This document shows positions 38,096 through 40,121 of a stretch of DNA of 40,121 bases, piece by piece; positions within the stretch are counted from its first letter, which is position 1; the number at the start of each line of letters is the position of its first letter. The translations under genes and the position numbers were made by a program. The stretch comes from Vibrio nigripulchritudo ATCC 27043 (GTDB lineage: Bacteria > Pseudomonadota > Gammaproteobacteria > Enterobacterales > Vibrionaceae): positions 1-40,121 of the forward strand of contig NZ_AFWJ01000235.1 in the NCBI RefSeq assembly GCF_000222685.1, written 5' to 3'. The notes under the pieces were generated by a model, which saw only the letters and a list, made by a program, of their open reading frames with translations, made no database searches and was not told the DNA's origin.

Positions 38096-38782
38096 ATGAA
38101 GACACAACCCAAAAAAGTCGTCATCAGTTGGTCGTCAGGCAAGGACTCAACGTTAACCTTAATACGTCTGCTTGAAGATCCTAATTATGAAGTTGTGGGG
38201 CTTTACACAACCTATGTCGGTGAAGAAGTCCCATTTCAAGTCACACCTATTGAAGTCGTTAAAATGCAGGCTGAATTGGCAAATTTGCCATTGGTAATGA
38301 TTCAACTACCTGAAGTTTTTCCTCCCAACGAGATTTATCAAAATGCCATTGTTCAGGGATTAGAAGAATCAGACTTAGAAATCGATGCTGTCGCATTTGG
38401 CGATATGTTTTACAACGGTATTATTGAGTATCGCAAAAGCTACATAGAAAAAGCGGGATGGGAATGTGTTTTTCCTTTGATGGAAACACCAAGCATAGAT
38501 TTAGCCAATGAGATACTTGAACGGGGTATTAAAACCATAGCCGTAACGATTGATGGTCACCGATTGCCTAAAGCATTATGTGGGAAATGGTACAACACAG
38601 AGTTCATTGATAACTTACCTGAAGGGATAGACCCTTGTGGAGAAAATGGAGAGTTTCACACATTGGTGACATCGGCTTCATGTTTCAAAGGTAGTTTGTC
38701 GATTAAAGCTGAACAAATAGAAAGTGGCGAACGCTTTCATCATTTAAGATATAAAGCGAAGATTGGCGAGCGTACACTTTAA
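38096..38782 (+). CDS. DUF71/COG2102 PP-loop ATPase, probable B12-salvage subgroup
   Basis: 228 residues of the diphthine-ammonia ligase (Dph6) family. The PP-loop SSGKDS is at 13-18 and the family signature [12 protein letters not shown] at 179-190. Bacteria do not make diphthamide, and comparative genomics of DUF71/COG2102 predicted a bacterial subgroup acting in B12 salvage; its place directly behind riboswitch-controlled btuB fits that. The reaction is unproven; adenylation followed by amide formation on a cobalamin-related or other carboxylate is the family-based guess. The ATG has no Shine-Dalgarno and lies just behind the btuB terminator, so expression may depend on read-through. Confidence 0.82.
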   Translation: MKTQPKKVVISWSSGKDSTLTLIRLLEDPNYEVVGLYTTYVGEEVPFQVTPIEVVKMQAELANLPLVMIQLPEVFPPNEIYQNAIVQGLEESDLEIDAVAFGDMFYNGIIEYRKSYIEKAGWECVFPLMETPSIDLANEILERGIKTIAVTIDGHRLPKALCGKWYNTEFIDNLPEGIDPCGENGEFHTLVTSASCFKGSLSIKAEQIESGERFHHLRYKAKIGERTL

Positions 38783-38829
38783 CAGTAAGATACGCTCAAC
38801 TTATTGGTAGAGTGCAATCTGTTGTGGAC

Positions 38830-39621
38830 ATGAAATCAGAGAAAACAGTCTTAATTTTTGATTCAGGGGTGGGAGGTCTTTCTGTATACCAAGAACTTCA
38901 AACCCTACTTCCTCAATTAGACTACCTTTATCTGTTTGATAACGCTGCGTATCCATACGGAGAGCTCGATGGCGACGTATTGATTCAAAGGGTTCAATCA
39001 TTAATCTCTGAATATTGCCAACGGTATCGCATCGACTTAATTGTCATCGCCTGTAATACGGCAAGCACGCTTGTTCTTCCTCATCTTCGTGCAAATCTAG
39101 CCATACCCGTTGTCGGAGTGGTTCCTGCAATCAAACCTGCCTCTCTGATTTCTGAAAAAGGAGTCGGGCTCATTGCAACTCCAGCGACCGTCAGTCGCCA
39201 ATATACCCAAGAACTCATCAAAGATTTTGCAAACGGCAAAGAAGTAAAGTTACTAGGCTCAACCAAATTAGTAGATATGGCGGAAAGAAAGTTAAGAGGT
39301 ATCCCTGTCGATTCAAAAGAGCTGGCTCAGGTACTGGCTCCAATCAATGGGGAAGTAGATACCGCTGTGCTCGGGTGTACGCATTTCCCTCTGCTTAAAG
39401 AAGAAATCCAGGGCATCATGCCAGAAGTAACGTTGATAGATTCAGGGCAAGCAATAGCCAAGCGAGTGTCTTATCTTTTACAGGAAGAGTCTGGTGAGAG
39501 AAGTGACAGGAAACATCGAATTTTTTGCAGTGCACCTCCTTTTGAAAGAGATGCACTGAACGAAACATTAAACCAACTCGGTTTCTCTGATCTTATTGTT
39601 CAGCCGAGTCAGGATGTTTAG
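38830..39621 (+). CDS. murI: Glutamate racemase
   Basis: 263 residues. It interconverts L- and D-glutamate, giving D-Glu for peptidoglycan. Both catalytic cysteines are visible, in ACNTAST and GCTHFPLL, and the N-terminus has [16 protein letters not shown]. In frame, a GTG at 38812 would add six residues; neither start has a strong ribosome site, and I prefer the ATG. btuB-murI proximity is seen in E. coli and Vibrio. The 3' end overlaps the convergent RRM gene by 29 nt. Confidence 0.94.
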   Translation: MKSEKTVLIFDSGVGGLSVYQELQTLLPQLDYLYLFDNAAYPYGELDGDVLIQRVQSLISEYCQRYRIDLIVIACNTASTLVLPHLRANLAIPVVGVVPAIKPASLISEKGVGLIATPATVSRQYTQELIKDFANGKEVKLLGSTKLVDMAERKLRGIPVDSKELAQVLAPINGEVDTAVLGCTHFPLLKEEIQGIMPEVTLIDSGQAIAKRVSYLLQEESGERSDRKHRIFCSAPPFERDALNETLNQLGFSDLIVQPSQDV

Positions 39622-40036
39622 GGTCATTAGCAACCCTAACTTTAAGCGTTCTCTCCATATAATCTTGCTCATTCAAGCCTTGAATAACTTTGTCGGCATC
39701 CTCACGGGATACCACTACAAAACCAAAGCCTCTTCTTTTTCCTGTCCTTTTATCCTTCATTAACCTTACAGCGAACACTTGACCATGTTTTGAAAACAGT
39801 TGGCGGACATGTGTTTCATTTGCTTTATAAGGAAGGTTTCCCACATATAGAGTGGTTGTTGCGGATTTGTCGTTACTTGACTGCTCTGAAGATGGGTTAG
39901 AAAGGGAAAGGAGAAGCGCGCAAGTAAAAACACCAATAATAAAAGCGGTAGCGGGAGGGACTGCAATTTGTGAAAAGGCTGCAGCACCCAAAACTGCCAG
40001 TGCAATAACTAATAAATAAGATTTTTTTGAGTTCAT
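39593..40036 (-). CDS. Membrane-anchored RRM RNA-binding protein
   Basis: 147 residues. Two hydrophobic helices at the N-terminus ([15 protein letters not shown] and [15 protein letters not shown]) are followed by a polar linker and one RNA recognition motif: RNP2 LYVGNL (63-68) and RNP1 RRGFGFVVV (101-109), with both aromatic residues for RNA stacking. The RRM should face the cytoplasm if both helices span. Similar small proteins lie near murI and an rRNA operon in Vibrio; their RNA targets are unknown to me. The start is the only ATG that includes both helices. Confidence 0.88.
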   Translation of the reverse strand: MNSKKSYLLVIALAVLGAAAFSQIAVPPATAFIIGVFTCALLLSLSNPSSEQSSNDKSATTTLYVGNLPYKANETHVRQLFSKHGQVFAVRLMKDKRTGKRRGFGFVVVSREDADKVIQGLNEQDYMERTLKVRVANDPKHPDSAEQ

Positions 40037-40121
40037 ATCTGAATACTACATTGAAATTGTGAAGTAATAAAGATGCAAATGCGCTATTAACAAAATAGAC
40101 ACACGGATCTTACGTTTAAGC

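Noticed and set aside
38769-38779. AGCGTACACTT resembling half of the FabR operator
   Set aside because: It lies inside the end of the DUF71 gene, only one half-site is present, and no fatty-acid gene follows. Probably chance.
39618-39639. TTAGGGT/ACCCTAA inverted repeat at the murI stop as a terminator
   Set aside because: The stem is short and AT-rich, has an 8-nt loop and no proper T-run; it also lies in the coding sequence of the opposite gene.
40037-40121. Possible start of an rRNA operon at the right edge
   Set aside because: Vibrio often has rRNA genes after murI and the RRM gene, but these 85 nt show no 16S sequence or clear rrn promoter.

Overview
The window looks like a chromosomal segment of a marine gammaproteobacterium of the order Vibrionales (Vibrio, Photobacterium, Grimontia or Enterovibrio-like; I cannot fix the genus by reading). 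Reasons: the pckA-hslO-hslR-gspC block, the gspC-N order with nudE and cysQ behind it, and the plsB/lexA, sthA/fabR-yijD/trmA and btuB-murI neighbourhoods all match the Vibrio/enterobacterial core chromosome. I see no insertion sequence, prophage, CRISPR array, tRNA or rRNA. Nearly all the DNA is core genome, with a few accessory genes between conserved blocks.

Layout. 1-5 kb: a DUF2959 lipoprotein diverges from yihY-dtd-fabY(yiiD), which converges on a large AsmA-family protein. 5-8.4 kb, minus strand: pckA, then the redox/heat-shock pair hslR-hslO, with a possible sigma-32 promoter. 8.6-20.1 kb: a complete 12-gene type II secretion operon, gspC to gspN. Its genes overlap or lie within about 45 nt of one another, except for a structured 172-nt gap before the major pseudopilin gspG. 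gspO (prepilin peptidase), gspA/B and the pilotin are not here. 20.2-21.6 kb: nudE and cysQ. 21.9-23.2 kb: a secreted trypsin-like protease with an Ig-like domain and a Trp-rich C-terminal module, a plausible type II cargo. 23.3-26.2 kb: nfuA and a ComF/GntX phosphoribosyltransferase (minus), bioH and an unrecognised 154-residue ORF (plus). 26.2-31.9 kb: plsB (minus); lexA with two SOS boxes, a methyltransferase behind a Fur box, and a DinF-type MATE transporter (plus). 31.9-35.8 kb: sthA (minus), fabR-yijD (plus), trmA (minus). 36-38.8 kb: a cobalamin riboswitch, btuB, and a DUF71/COG2102 PP-loop ATPase probably linked to B12 salvage. 38.8-40 kb: murI converging on a membrane-anchored RRM RNA-binding protein.

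Themes: protein secretion (Gsp operon plus probable cargo); lipid and envelope metabolism (fabY, AsmA-like, plsB, fabR); stress and redox (hslO, hslR, lexA, nfuA, sthA); and B12 uptake and salvage. No obviously new multi-gene system is present. The best leads are local: the Fur-boxed methyltransferase with a Cys cluster inserted between lexA and dinF, the switch-like RNA before gspG, the DUF71 gene starting right behind the btuB terminator, the unknown gene with an alternative-pairing leader, and the membrane-tethered RRM protein. Several start codons were moved from the longest ORF to sites with a better Shine-Dalgarno match; the reason is given in each entry.
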